Below are positions 8,213 through 19,048 of a DNA stretch of 33,601 nt, piece after piece. Position 1 is the stretch's first letter. Each line of letters begins with the position of its first letter. Below the pieces are notes generated by a model. It was not told where the DNA came from, did not search any database, and saw only the letters and a program-made list of their open reading frames with translations. This DNA comes from Burkholderiales bacterium PBB2 (lineage in GTDB: Bacteria; Pseudomonadota; Gammaproteobacteria; Burkholderiales; Burkholderiaceae_C). Made by a program: the position numbers and the translations under genes. The stretch spans positions 1 to 33,601 of the forward strand of contig NKIM01000051.1 in NCBI GenBank assembly GCA_002255955.1, written 5' to 3'.

Positions 8213-9349
8213 ATGATTGTGTTGAAAGCCACCCAGGACAAGGTGCTGAGCGCCCTGCAGGCGGTCGCCGGCATTGTGGAGCGGCGCCACACCCTGCCCA
8301 TCCTCGCCAATGTGCTGATCCGCAAGACCGGCGGCCAGCTGGAGCTGACCACCTCCGACCTGGAAATCCAGGTCCGCACCTCGGCCGAGCTCGGCGGCGA
8401 TGCCGGCGACTTCAGCACCACCGTCGGTGCCCGCAAGCTGATCGACATCCTGCGCTCCATGCCTGCGGACCAGACCGTCTCGCTGACGGCCAATGGCTCC
8501 AAGCTGACCCTGCAAGGCGGCAAGAGCCGCTTCACCCTGCAGACCCTGCCCTCGGATGACTTTCCCCTGGTGCAAGAGGCCGCCGATTTCGGCCCCGCCT
8601 TTGCCGTGCCGCAGAAGACGCTCAAGCACCTGATCAACCAGGTGCACTTCGCCATGGCGGTGCACGACATCCGCTACTACCTGAACGGCATCCTGTTCGT
8701 GGCCGAAGGCAAGAGCCTGACCCTGGTCGCCACCGACGGTCACCGCCTCGCCCTGGCCCAGGCCGAGCTGGAAACCGAAATCCCCAAGCAGGAAGTCATC
8801 CTGCCGCGCAAGACCGTGCTCGAGCTGATGCGCTTGCTGAAAGACGGCGCCAAGGCCGACAAGAGCGGCGACAGCGAAGAAGCCCCGATCGAGATGCGCT
8901 TCGCCGGCAACCAGGCCAAGTTCAGCTTCTCGGGCATGGAGTTCGTGACCAAGCTGGTCGAGGGCAAGTTCCCTGACTACAACCGCGTCATCCCCAAGAA
9001 CCACAAGTTCAACGTCACCCTGGGCCGGGTGCAGCTGCTGTCCAGCCTGCAGCGCGCCGCCATCCTGACCAGCGAGAAGTTCAAGGCCGTGCGCCTGTCC
9101 TTCGAGCCGGGCCTGCTGAGCATCGCCTCCAGCAACGCCGAGCAAGAGGAAGCCAAGGAAGAAATCGAAATCGACTACGGCGGCGACCTGATCGAAACCG
9201 GCTTCAACGTGACCTACCTGATGGACGCGCTGCAGAACATGAGCCAGGACATGGTCAGCATCGATCTGAACGACAGCTCCGCCAGCGCCCTGATCACCAT
9301 CCCGGAGCAAAGCGGCTTCAAGTACGTCGTGATGCCGATGCGGATCTAG
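8213..9349 (+). CDS. dnaN: DNA polymerase III subunit beta (sliding clamp)
   Basis: The beta clamp is the ring-shaped dimer that tethers DNA polymerases to DNA. The 378-residue protein starts MIVLKATQDKVLSALQAV, contains RRHTLPILANVLI and the TDGHRLALA motif, and ends with the family's hydrophobic-groove terminus YVVMPMRI. The length is slightly above the usual 366-370, because of an acidic/Lys-rich loop (GAKADKSGDSEEAP, about 217-230). The start is ATG at 8213, with GAGG at 8202-8205 as ribosome-binding site; the frame is open back to 8114 without family character. It lies between dnaA and gyrB in the canonical order. Confidence 0.98.
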   Translation: MIVLKATQDKVLSALQAVAGIVERRHTLPILANVLIRKTGGQLELTTSDLEIQVRTSAELGGDAGDFSTTVGARKLIDILRSMPADQTVSLTANGSKLTLQGGKSRFTLQTLPSDDFPLVQEAADFGPAFAVPQKTLKHLINQVHFAMAVHDIRYYLNGILFVAEGKSLTLVATDGHRLALAQAELETEIPKQEVILPRKTVLELMRLLKDGAKADKSGDSEEAPIEMRFAGNQAKFSFSGMEFVTKLVEGKFPDYNRVIPKNHKFNVTLGRVQLLSSLQRAAILTSEKFKAVRLSFEPGLLSIASSNAEQEEAKEEIEIDYGGDLIETGFNVTYLMDALQNMSQDMVSIDLNDSSASALITIPEQSGFKYVVMPMRI

Positions 9350-9370
9350 GCCACAGCGAGAAATTAAACA

Positions 9371-9400
9371 GCGGGCGTGGGCTTTGAAAGCCCAGCCCGC
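9371..9400 (+). terminator. Hairpin between dnaN and gyrB
   Basis: GCGGGC (9371-9376) pairs with GCCCGC (9395-9400) and TGGGCT (9378-9383) with AGCCCA (9389-9394), around a 5-nt loop. Only short T runs follow (TTC, then CTTTT at 9408-9412), so termination would be weak. Confidence 0.45.
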
Positions 9401-9442
9401 TTCAGTGCTTTTAAGGGGCGGAAATTCTGGCCCCGTGAGTGA

Positions 9443-12007
<2,565 letters not shown>

Positions 12008-12052
12008 CGAGCAACAGCCGTTGCGGTATCTAGTTCAATTCAACCCAACCAC

Positions 12053-12082
12053 AAGCCCGGCCCCAAGCCGGGCTTACTTTTT
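12053..12082 (+). terminator. gyrB terminator
   Basis: Perfect 9-bp stem AAGCCCGGC (12053-12061) with GCCGGGCTT (12067-12075), a 5-nt loop, then T5 at 12078-12082. It closes the dnaA-dnaN-gyrB transcription unit. The 130 bp beyond it (12083-12212) turn AT-richer and hold an inverted repeat TACCG/CGGTA (12151-12155/12166-12170) but no convincing promoter. Confidence 0.9.
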
Positions 12083-12212
12083 GACGAATCATCTGCGACG
12101 TCGGTCGCCAACATAGCACTGGCGCGCTTGCAATGCGGAAGTCTCCCATCTACCGTATCGTCGCCCGGTATAGACTCGCTTACGAATAGGGTAGACAAGC
12201 AAAGGGGGGCAT

Positions 12213-13133
12213 TTGTATTTCAATAGCGAACCACTTGGCGCAGTTGCACTCGCTAAGACTTACCGAGCAAATGGCTTGATGGCCGGAGACGACGGATGGG
12301 GTCCTGATCTGTGGAGGTTCGTTGCCAACCAGGTTGAATTCAAGTTTGATTTAAGCCCGCTGCGACAAGAAGAGCTTAGTCAGGTAATACATAACCGAAT
12401 CGTTAATTACACGGTCTCCAGACTCATTGTTGGTGGTTGCCAAGCAATATCACCCGTACGCAATATTCCAGATTTTCGCCAAGAACCACTTCAACAATTA
12501 GTAGACGATATTCTCGACATTGATGATCAGCGCCGTGATCGCATCGTATGGTACCTGGATAGAATTTGCCCAAGAATACTAAGCGGCGCAAACTCCCTAT
12601 CACGAAAACAAAATAGTTTTATTAGAGGGTTTGCGGCGCAGCGAGATCATCGTTGCTACATTTGCGGAAACTTCCTTCATTATCGATCTAAGCCTTACGG
12701 CAATGACAACTGGGACCGAATTGATGAAATTCGTCGCAACCGTGCTTTTGAGATTGAGCACGTCTGGTGTCAAGCGAGAGGCGGACAGAAGAACATTGAA
12801 AACTTAGCCGCCTCCTGCAACCGTTGCAACAAACTGAAAGCAGAACTTCTATCACCTGTTGACTTGCCTATTGAGGCCTACGTAGGTTCACCATCCAGTG
12901 AATCAAGCGTAAAGACTTTTCTGAATGCGCAACTCCGTTTTTCCCTCATGTGGTACCAAGCAGGACGCTGCGCAACATGCAAGACACCTTTCTTTGAACT
13001 AGAAGATGAGGTCTTAGTTGTGGCATTAAGGGAGCGGGAGCAGCCTTATCATTTCTTTAACATGATGATTTGTTGCGCAGCCTGCGATTCAAGTAAGAAA
13101 CTACAGGGGGTCAAATTCCGTGAACCAATATAA
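12213..13133 (+). CDS. HNH endonuclease-like protein with two zinc clusters
   Basis: A 306-residue protein. An N-terminal helical region (1-140) of unknown role is followed by an HNH fold: C148-x2-C151, then IEH at 181-183, N197, and C202-x2-C205-N206, the usual order of zinc cysteines and catalytic His. A second unit, C253-x2-C256 and C288-x2-C291-D with the spacing N-x4-C-x2-C, looks like a degenerate HNH copy without the catalytic His. HNH proteins cut DNA or RNA; the target is unknown. The start is TTG at 12213, preceded by a strong AAGGGGGG; the first ATG is about 57 nt further in. The stop overlaps the next gene by 14 nt, so they act as a pair. Codons are visibly AT-richer than in gyrB, indicating transfer. 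Confidence 0.8.
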   Translation: MYFNSEPLGAVALAKTYRANGLMAGDDGWGPDLWRFVANQVEFKFDLSPLRQEELSQVIHNRIVNYTVSRLIVGGCQAISPVRNIPDFRQEPLQQLVDDILDIDDQRRDRIVWYLDRICPRILSGANSLSRKQNSFIRGFAAQRDHRCYICGNFLHYRSKPYGNDNWDRIDEIRRNRAFEIEHVWCQARGGQKNIENLAASCNRCNKLKAELLSPVDLPIEAYVGSPSSESSVKTFLNAQLRFSLMWYQAGRCATCKTPFFELEDEVLVVALREREQPYHFFNMMICCAACDSSKKLQGVKFREPI

Positions 13134-14319
13134 AGCCTTTAGAGTTAAGCAACAACCGGACTCAACGGTTGAATTTCTTCTGTTCGTCGCACCTGCAAGG
13201 GATGTCAACAACTGGGCACATGCCGATGACATTCGGCTTGACAAGAATAGTGTTCAACGTGAATTAGTTGAATCTCGCTGGCGTCAAGTTATGCGATTCT
13301 TTAAAGCCGACCCGCAGCGAAATGTCATCCCCACTAATGTGACCCTGGCATTCGACAGCGAACTTAGACGCGTGGAAAACTTAGCCGACCTGGACGACGG
13401 GCAGCCCGGATACTTCCTTTCTGACAACGGTGATCAAACATGGGAATTAGTATTTCCTGACAGTGTTCGGGATCAAACTTACGTTATCGATGGGCAGCAT
13501 CGTCTTAAGGGAATGGCCGCGCACACGCTACCCATAAATGTTCCTATCGCCTTGCTTATGAATTTACCCCCTCTCGAGCGGGCATTTCAGTTTGTTACGA
13601 TCAACAATAAATCACACAAGGTCCCGACTGACAATCTAAAGGCGCTCATTCATAACTTCTCAGATATTGAGGAGGGTTTACGAGCTCGGCTATCCAATGC
13701 GTCCATTACGTCGCCACGATTCGCCACGCACATAGACGTAATGAATGAACAAACCGACAGTCCGTTCTATAAAATGGTGGCCTGGGTGAACAATAGGCAC
13801 GCCGACGGTAAGCAGGTCATTGCGCCCACTGCCATTGAAAACGCCCTTAAAGAAATTACTCGAGCCTTTCCTGAAACAAAGGAAGATGACGCGGATGCGA
13901 TACTTGTTCTTTCCAGTATTTGGAAAGAAGTTTTCAGCAACTATGGGATTACCATAGCCAACATAGAAGACTACAAAAATCTCACTACCAAAGCTGTAAT
14001 TCAAACAATTACAAATATGATTGTTGAGAGAATTGTCAAAGAGCGGGATCCGGCATTTTCACCAGGACCAATAACAAGGGCCGGGGCGAGCGAGGCGCGC
14101 GAAACAGCGATAAAGTTAATTCGAGATATCCCCGCAGACTTCTGGAAAGAGGAATGGTCGCTCCGAAGTCTCGACACATCGGCCGGGCGAGCAATCATCA
14201 TTAATAGCATTCGCCAGCTAAAAATAAACCTGGTCAATCAGCCAAATGAAAATTGGCGAAGCGCTGTCCAACTCTATGGTGGAATAGAAACTGACGGCGA
14301 AGCTCAAGAAGACGTCTAG
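13120..14319 (+). CDS. DGQHR-domain protein (DndB/DpdB-like)
   Basis: A 399-residue protein with the signature VIDGQHRLKG (DGQHR at 124-128), followed by LPPLERAFQFVTINNKSHKVPTDN, typical of the DGQHR-domain family. The family includes DndB of phosphorothioate systems and DpdB of 7-deazaguanine systems. These are ParB/sulfiredoxin-fold proteins tied to DNA modification, with poorly known biochemistry. The start is GTG at 13120 behind an AGGGGG; it overlaps the HNH gene by 14 nt. It is clearly divergent from the two DGQQR proteins further right (DGQHR, not DGQQR, and a longer C-terminal half). The AT-rich base use matches the HNH gene, so both probably arrived together. It may be a restriction partner or regulator. 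Confidence 0.8.
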   Translation: MNQYKAFRVKQQPDSTVEFLLFVAPARDVNNWAHADDIRLDKNSVQRELVESRWRQVMRFFKADPQRNVIPTNVTLAFDSELRRVENLADLDDGQPGYFLSDNGDQTWELVFPDSVRDQTYVIDGQHRLKGMAAHTLPINVPIALLMNLPPLERAFQFVTINNKSHKVPTDNLKALIHNFSDIEEGLRARLSNASITSPRFATHIDVMNEQTDSPFYKMVAWVNNRHADGKQVIAPTAIENALKEITRAFPETKEDDADAILVLSSIWKEVFSNYGITIANIEDYKNLTTKAVIQTITNMIVERIVKERDPAFSPGPITRAGASEARETAIKLIRDIPADFWKEEWSLRSLDTSAGRAIIINSIRQLKINLVNQPNENWRSAVQLYGGIETDGEAQEDV

Positions 14320-14352
14320 TTTTCTCGATTCAACATCACCGGAGGTATACGA

Positions 14353-14383
14353 GGGTCGGTCAATTTATTGAACTGACCCTTTT
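14353..14383 (+). terminator. Terminator of the HNH-DGQHR unit
   Basis: GGGTC (14353-14357) pairs with GACCC (14375-14379), and an imperfect inner stem GTCAA/TTGAAC encloses a short AT loop. TTTT follows at 14380-14383. It lies between two convergent genes. Confidence 0.5.
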
Positions 14384-14399
14384 GCACCCTTAGTTGCGG

Positions 14400-15482
14400 T
14401 TACCCCACAAAGGGCTTGTCCGATCTCTTTATTGCCTTTTTTTGCTCTCTGACAAGATGTTTGGTGAGTAAATCTATATCTGCAGGTGTATTTTGTATAG
14501 CATTCCATGGTCGATCATCGCTATCGCCAAATCGCCACTTACCGCTTGTCCAAGCGGTTGCTACTTTGAGCTCCAACAAATGAGGAATAAAGGCGTCGCG
14601 GTTTAACGATCCACTAGAAGCATAGATTAGCTCCATAACGAAGCCCATAGAAACCAAACCTGCGCCATGACGAAGCCTCGAAGTCTTAGGTGTATGTCCA
14701 TCCCATTCAGGGCCGAAAACTCTTTTGACGGCCCAGAAGAATTCACTGATGAGTCGAAATGCTCTATCTTCGTAGTCGTCGTGTTTGATAAATTCTCGGA
14801 TGGCGCCATCAGCTGATGAATTATTCACCAGCTTCTGCATCGCGGTATCGCTTAGAACCCCCTTCGGATTCGTGTGTTGACGAATTTCACCGCGCAGTGC
14901 TGACGTTGAATCGAAGTTCAGTCGATCTACTATTCGTGCAGCAAACTTTCGGGCCGTGAAGCGCTCTGGCAACCCCTCCACCGTCGGCAACAGTTCGTAA
15001 ATCAAAGTTTTAGGCAGTGGTCTTGTGTTGTTAATCAGTACGAACTGTTGGCGCAACTCGTTGTAGTCGCGACAGATGAGGGCTGACACAAAGACTTGAA
15101 AGCCCGGCTTGTCTAAACCAGCCAACGCACTCAGCCGCTGCTGTCCATCGACGACGAAGCCTGGTCTCTCATTGGTCGCATTGATCTTGACTTCGACAAT
15201 GCCATCGCCGAGATCCTTGACCTTCACATCTGAACCTTCGACAAACGCAACGATCACAGCATTCGGTAGCAGCGCGTCCTCGCGTGCAAGGTAGTCACGT
15301 ATGTCCTTAATGTGCGCCGCCACCTGATGCCGCTGAAAACCTTTCAAATGGCCTTGATCGTCGCGGCCGACGCGGTCAATCTCCGAAAAAGCAAGCACGT
15401 CTTTTGGCGCTGCGGCGAACGAAAAGACCTCATGGTCGGGAGCTTGATTGGCACGAACGGCCTTGAAGCGAAAGACGCTCAT
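14400..15482 (-). CDS. DGQQR-domain protein, second DpdB-like paralogue
   Basis: A 360-residue protein with FVVDGQQRLSAL (DGQQR at 112-116), an upstream GHLKGFQRHQVAAHIKDIRDYL segment and INNTRPLPKTLIYELLP, the same pattern as the gene on the other side of dpdA. DpdB works with DpdA to place preQ0 in DNA in Salmonella Montevideo, and its exact role is unclear (established knowledge). Its ATG overlaps the dpdA stop as ATGA (15479-15482), so it is coupled to dpdA and last in the operon. It shares the LKGFQR, DGQQR and PLP-x-LI-ELLP blocks with the 16777-17907 gene, so the two are paralogues. The base composition is intermediate between the two halves of the island. Having two such genes with one dpdA is unusual. 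Confidence 0.8.
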   Translation of the reverse strand: MSVFRFKAVRANQAPDHEVFSFAAAPKDVLAFSEIDRVGRDDQGHLKGFQRHQVAAHIKDIRDYLAREDALLPNAVIVAFVEGSDVKVKDLGDGIVEVKINATNERPGFVVDGQQRLSALAGLDKPGFQVFVSALICRDYNELRQQFVLINNTRPLPKTLIYELLPTVEGLPERFTARKFAARIVDRLNFDSTSALRGEIRQHTNPKGVLSDTAMQKLVNNSSADGAIREFIKHDDYEDRAFRLISEFFWAVKRVFGPEWDGHTPKTSRLRHGAGLVSMGFVMELIYASSGSLNRDAFIPHLLELKVATAWTSGKWRFGDSDDRPWNAIQNTPADIDLLTKHLVREQKKAIKRSDKPFVG

Positions 15483-16780
15483 TTACTACTTCTCTTGTCC
15501 AAAGTTCTTTGCACATGTCGGTGATAGACGCCTAGGTTGTGCATTCCCCGGCGTTTGTTTCTGTTGCTGGCGCGGAAGATGATCACTTCGACACCCGCTT
15601 GCTTGCAGATGTCGCATCCGCAGCGCTGCCATGGCTTCTCTTCTAGCGTTCGGCGGATCAGATCGCGCTGTTTGACCAGTGCCTTGGCCTCGGCAGCGTC
15701 GCCGCCCGCATTGCCCTTGATCAGAAAGTGCTGGTACTCGGTGATCGCGTCGAGCGTGCTATCCAGGGCCTTGCCCGTGCGGTGATATGCACGCATGGCA
15801 TCAAGAGCCAAGCGCTCCATCTTCTGCAGCGCCTCTGAACTAAATCGCCCTTCTTTGATGCCTTGCATCAGGCGCGGATTCTCTAGCGCCTGAGGAATGC
15901 GAACGGCAGCGTAGTAGTCCAAGCCGCCGCCTGGTTTCTCAAGGTAGTAGTTTTTCTTGGCATCCTTGAAGGCAGCCAACAGCGGCGAAGTCGAGTCAAA
16001 GCTGGTGACGCCGTAACCCGTGAACTCGTGAATGGTGTCGGCTTTGGCAAAGCCAAGCAGGTGAATATGGGTCTCTGGCTTGATGACGAGGCGCAATTCC
16101 TTGAGCACTTGGTGAATGACCTCCACCTTCAGCGGCACCAGGCCCCCGACCGCCAGGTAGCGATAGCCCATCTTCTCCAGATCAACAGCTGCCTGCGCCA
16201 TGCTTTGAGGCGACCATCCTTGGATGGCGCCGAGCGGCTCGAAGGGCCAGTCCTCCGCCTCGGTGATCTTCAGGAACTCCCGCGCATTGGCCTGCGTGAT
16301 GTCGTAGCGATCATGCACGCCGGGCGGCATGGCGCTGCGCGGAGGGTTGCTGGTGTCGCAGTCGAAGATGATGTGGTCAGGCGAACAGCCGTGCGTGAAG
16401 CAGGCATCCGTGTAGAACTCCATCACCTCCATCGGCGAGTAGGCCGGGCGCGGATGTTCAACATAGGCAAATGCACCGCAGTCGCCCATCAGCATGTTGT
16501 CTTTGAACTTGGGGCCGCCATAGCGAAGAAACTTGCGGGCGCCGTCGCGCAGCATGCGCTGCTCTTCAGACGTCGAGTAACGCACCTTGGAATTGGCCAC
16601 GCCTTCGGCCTGCCTGACGGCACTCATGGACACCAACAACCCGTCATAGGGCGCGGGGTCCATCAACTCATGGGCGTACTGATCGTCCCAATAGCGCTTG
16701 TGGCCCGGAGGATTCCTGTCGCCCAGAAAGTCGTAGGCCGGGTCAACATAGTCTTGCGTGTCGGAATAGAGAAACTTCAT
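15479..16780 (-). CDS. dpdA: DpdA: DNA guanine transglycosylase of the tRNA-guanine transglycosylase family
   Basis: A 433-residue TGT-like enzyme. Visible hallmarks are MGDCGAF (98-104, the place of TGT's Asp-Ser-Gly-Gly-Phe with Asp100), GAIQGW (185-189), VGGLVPLK (211-218), and HLLGFAKADT with TSFDSTSP, where Asp262 is the likely nucleophile. A C-terminal zinc site C387-x-C389-x2-C392 ... H414-N-L matches TGT. The central sequence differs from housekeeping Tgt (no DSGGFQ, no FDCVxPTR), as expected for DpdA, which exchanges guanine in DNA for preQ0. Its ATG overlaps the upstream dpdB stop and its stop overlaps the downstream DGQQR gene, both by 4 nt. A QueD gene nearby supports preQ0 as substrate. 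DNA rather than tRNA as target is inferred from family and context. Confidence 0.88.
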   Translation of the reverse strand: MKFLYSDTQDYVDPAYDFLGDRNPPGHKRYWDDQYAHELMDPAPYDGLLVSMSAVRQAEGVANSKVRYSTSEEQRMLRDGARKFLRYGGPKFKDNMLMGDCGAFAYVEHPRPAYSPMEVMEFYTDACFTHGCSPDHIIFDCDTSNPPRSAMPPGVHDRYDITQANAREFLKITEAEDWPFEPLGAIQGWSPQSMAQAAVDLEKMGYRYLAVGGLVPLKVEVIHQVLKELRLVIKPETHIHLLGFAKADTIHEFTGYGVTSFDSTSPLLAAFKDAKKNYYLEKPGGGLDYYAAVRIPQALENPRLMQGIKEGRFSSEALQKMERLALDAMRAYHRTGKALDSTLDAITEYQHFLIKGNAGGDAAEAKALVKQRDLIRRTLEEKPWQRCGCDICKQAGVEVIIFRASNRNKRRGMHNLGVYHRHVQRTLDKRSSK

Positions 16781-17907
16781 CGGTTTGACGCACTGGCGTA
16801 CATGCGCACCAGGGTGTCCTGTAGTCGTTTGATGTCGCGCGTGGTGCTCTGGATTTCATTCCAGGGCATGCCCAGGGCCTCCCAGACTCCCTTGGTCCAG
16901 CGGCAGTCGGGTGCCACCTTCTCCAGTTCCTTGCGCACGGTTCTGTAGTCCTCGTTCGAGCCCGGCAGACGGGCGTAGATGCGATCCATCAGCACTCCCA
17001 TGGCCTCGATGCCTGCCGAGTGCATCAAGCGGCTTTGGCGTGGATCCTTGCCCCAGGCCTCAGGGAACACATCGCGAACAGCCGACCAGTAGGTCAGGAG
17101 GATCTGGTACATCGCCTCAACATCGGCACCGTCGCGACCGGTTGCCTTGTACTGGGCCAGGGCACCCAAGGGGTTGTTCATGCTGTTGCGGATCACCGCG
17201 ATCACTGCGGTGTCCGTGATCACGGCCGAGCGCGTGGCCTTGTCGGAGACTCGCTTGATCAGCTTGTGGAAGGGCGAGTTCGGATCCCGATTCAGCAGGT
17301 TGCAGATCTCAGACGGGATCTTGCGAGTCGCTAGTTCACGGGGTAGCAAGATGCCCCGTGTTTCGGGCAGCAACTCGTTGATCAAACGCATGGGCAAGGG
17401 CTTGGCCTTGTTCACCAGGATGAACTGCTCGCGCTGGATCTCGAGACTGTCCGACACGAAGCCGACCACCGGCACCGGGATGGACTTGTTGACCGCCTGC
17501 GCCAGCGCCAGAGATCGCTGCTGGCCATCGACGATCCAGGCTACCCGTTGCCCTTGGGCATAAACCGGAATGGTCAGGGTGCCGGACTGGGAGATGCCCT
17601 CGTCTCCGGTGGGCTTGCTGCCGCGCGACGCGGCAAACCTGACCTCGGGCGACATCGCCAGAATGATGGAGTTGGGGAAAAGGACGCTGCCTTGGTTCAG
17701 GTAGTCGACGATGCCTTTGACGTGGGAACGAATCTCGGGCCGCTGAAACCCTTTCAGCACATCGCTATCGTCCCGCTCCACCCGACTGATATCGGCGACG
17801 CGCACGATATCGGATCCCTTGATGAAGAAGGCGTAGACATCCAGACCGTCGGCCTGGGTGGTGTGCAGGGCACGAACCACGATCTCTTGCTTCGTCTTGG
17901 TCGCCAT
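16777..17907 (-). CDS. dpdB: DGQQR-domain protein DpdB
   Basis: A 376-residue protein with WIVDGQQRSLAL (DGQQR at 127-131), preceded by LKGFQRPEIRSHVKGIVDYL and followed by EQFILVNKAKPLPMRLINELLP. These are the core blocks of the DGQHR/DpdB group. DpdB is needed with DpdA for dPreQ0 formation in Salmonella Montevideo; a ParB-like nucleotide-binding role has been suggested for the fold. The start is ATG at 17907 (MATKTKQ), 2 nt after the stop of the upstream gene; a longer frame to 17958 overlaps that gene and is less likely. The stop overlaps the dpdA start (ATGA). The proposed partner is DpdA. Confidence 0.82.
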   Translation of the reverse strand: MATKTKQEIVVRALHTTQADGLDVYAFFIKGSDIVRVADISRVERDDSDVLKGFQRPEIRSHVKGIVDYLNQGSVLFPNSIILAMSPEVRFAASRGSKPTGDEGISQSGTLTIPVYAQGQRVAWIVDGQQRSLALAQAVNKSIPVPVVGFVSDSLEIQREQFILVNKAKPLPMRLINELLPETRGILLPRELATRKIPSEICNLLNRDPNSPFHKLIKRVSDKATRSAVITDTAVIAVIRNSMNNPLGALAQYKATGRDGADVEAMYQILLTYWSAVRDVFPEAWGKDPRQSRLMHSAGIEAMGVLMDRIYARLPGSNEDYRTVRKELEKVAPDCRWTKGVWEALGMPWNEIQSTTRDIKRLQDTLVRMYASASNR

Positions 17908-17909
17908 CG

Positions 17910-18875
17910 TCAACTCCGCAATGCATTGGCCTGTTGCTCTTGTTTGAGCCCCAGCCAAAGTTGTCTGAAACGTCCTTGTTCGCAGGCAATGCCCGCACCG
18001 TCACGCAGATAGCGCAGCAGCTTGGTCGAACTGCCCCGGTGTTGCTGCCATTGCTGACGCAAGACATGGATGATTTCGGCATCGTCCAGTTTCTGGCGCT
18101 CGGGCTTAGTCGGGGCGTTCAGCCCTTCCAATGCGGCCAGGACCCTGGAACGAGCCTCGTCCAAACTGGTACCCCGACCGCTCAGTGCCTTGGCAAAGTG
18201 CAGCAGGCAGCGTTGCGGAAAATCGCTGGTGGTGCCCGCAAAGCCCGCGGCTTCCAGACGGGTGTCATAGGGCATCAGGCAAGGACGTAAATGCTCGGGC
18301 AGGACCTCATGGCTCTTGCTCGACGAGAAGATGCGCAGCTTGCGACGAGCAACGCCTGCATCCACTGCGCTGAGTTCGGTGGCCACCATGGACAGATAGG
18401 TCGATGGCATCGCGATCCAGACCTGCTCGATGTGGTCATTGCCAACCAAGCCGGACAGCGGGTGGCCTTGATCCCGCGCAGCGGTCAGAGCCTGCCACCA
18501 CGCTTGATCCGTCACGCCCAGACGGCGCAGCGTAGGTGCAATAGAGCCGGCACCGGCGCTGATGGTCAGGTCATATGCAGGCACATTTTCGTCGCCCGAA
18601 ACAAGACCCAGCCCTGCGGACACGACGAACAACTCGGCGTCAATCATGTTGGCAGCAGCTTCTGCCTCTCGGAAAGCTCGGCCCTGATAAAGCGCTCGCG
18701 CCGGCGTTCTTGCTTGCTGGCCTTCAAGAGCGTCCCGCCAGCGCAGGCTCATCTCTTGCACGGAGCACACGGACTCACTACTGCGGAGTGCGGCACGACC
18801 ACCCAGTTGCACCTTTCGACTCGTGCAACTGGTGACCACTGCGTAAGGTTTGGATTGCAGTTTTTGCATGGGCAT
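17910..18875 (-). CDS. DUF6884/YaaA-like protein leading the dpd operon
   Basis: A 321-residue protein. The N-terminal half shows TSCTSRK (15-21), ARALYQGRAF (59-68) and LFVVSAGLGLVSGDENVPAYDLTIS (82-106). This pattern of S-C-x2-K/R-x, A-x2-LY-x-G-x2-F and S-A-x2-GL-x ... YD is what I know from DUF6884 and related YaaA-like proteins. The C-terminal half is helical with no recognised motif. It is the first gene of the operon, 2 nt before dpdB. In Salmonella a third gene, dpdC, converts dPreQ0 to the amide dADG; this protein holds an equivalent place, but homology to DpdC is not established here. ATGs at 18875 and 18869 are both possible starts. Confidence 0.6.
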   Translation of the reverse strand: MPMQKLQSKPYAVVTSCTSRKVQLGGRAALRSSESVCSVQEMSLRWRDALEGQQARTPARALYQGRAFREAEAAANMIDAELFVVSAGLGLVSGDENVPAYDLTISAGAGSIAPTLRRLGVTDQAWWQALTAARDQGHPLSGLVGNDHIEQVWIAMPSTYLSMVATELSAVDAGVARRKLRIFSSSKSHEVLPEHLRPCLMPYDTRLEAAGFAGTTSDFPQRCLLHFAKALSGRGTSLDEARSRVLAALEGLNAPTKPERQKLDDAEIIHVLRQQWQQHRGSSTKLLRYLRDGAGIACEQGRFRQLWLGLKQEQQANALRS

Positions 18876-18891
18876 CGTCCGGCAACCCGAA

Positions 18892-18942
18892 TTACTGCAG
18901 GAAAATGCGCGATTGTAGTCTTGCAGTAAGTCATCGCTGACT
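18892..18942. promoter_or_regulatory. Inverted-repeat operator and promoter upstream of the dpd operon
   Basis: A perfect 8-bp inverted repeat, TTACTGCA (18892-18899) and TGCAGTAA (18922-18929), flanks a good minus-strand -10, TACAAT (plus-strand 18912-18917). The arms are 30 bp apart centre to centre, about three helical turns on one DNA face. A second inverted repeat AGTCA/TGACT (18929-18933/18938-18942) adjoins it. This looks like a repressor site for the operon; no -35 is convincing and no regulator gene is nearby. The remaining divergent region (18943-19039) holds nothing clear except AGGAG before queD. Confidence 0.5.
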
Positions 18943-19048
18943 TAAGCACTAGTCCCTAGAAAATGCTCAGCCATCAGCGACTACCTTTGCATCAGCCATC
19001 GTCTTACCTCCGTCGGCAACAGCTCCGATCGAGGACACAGGAGTCGCC

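Noticed and set aside
15479-16780. Housekeeping tRNA-guanine transglycosylase (tgt)
   Set aside because: The usual DSGGFQ and FDCV-x-PTR motifs are replaced, and the gene is coupled on both sides to DGQQR-domain genes, unlike tgt with queA/yajC.
16028-16948. Plus-strand open frame opposite dpdA
   Set aside because: dpdA on the minus strand has catalytic and zinc motifs and coupled neighbours; the opposite frame has none.
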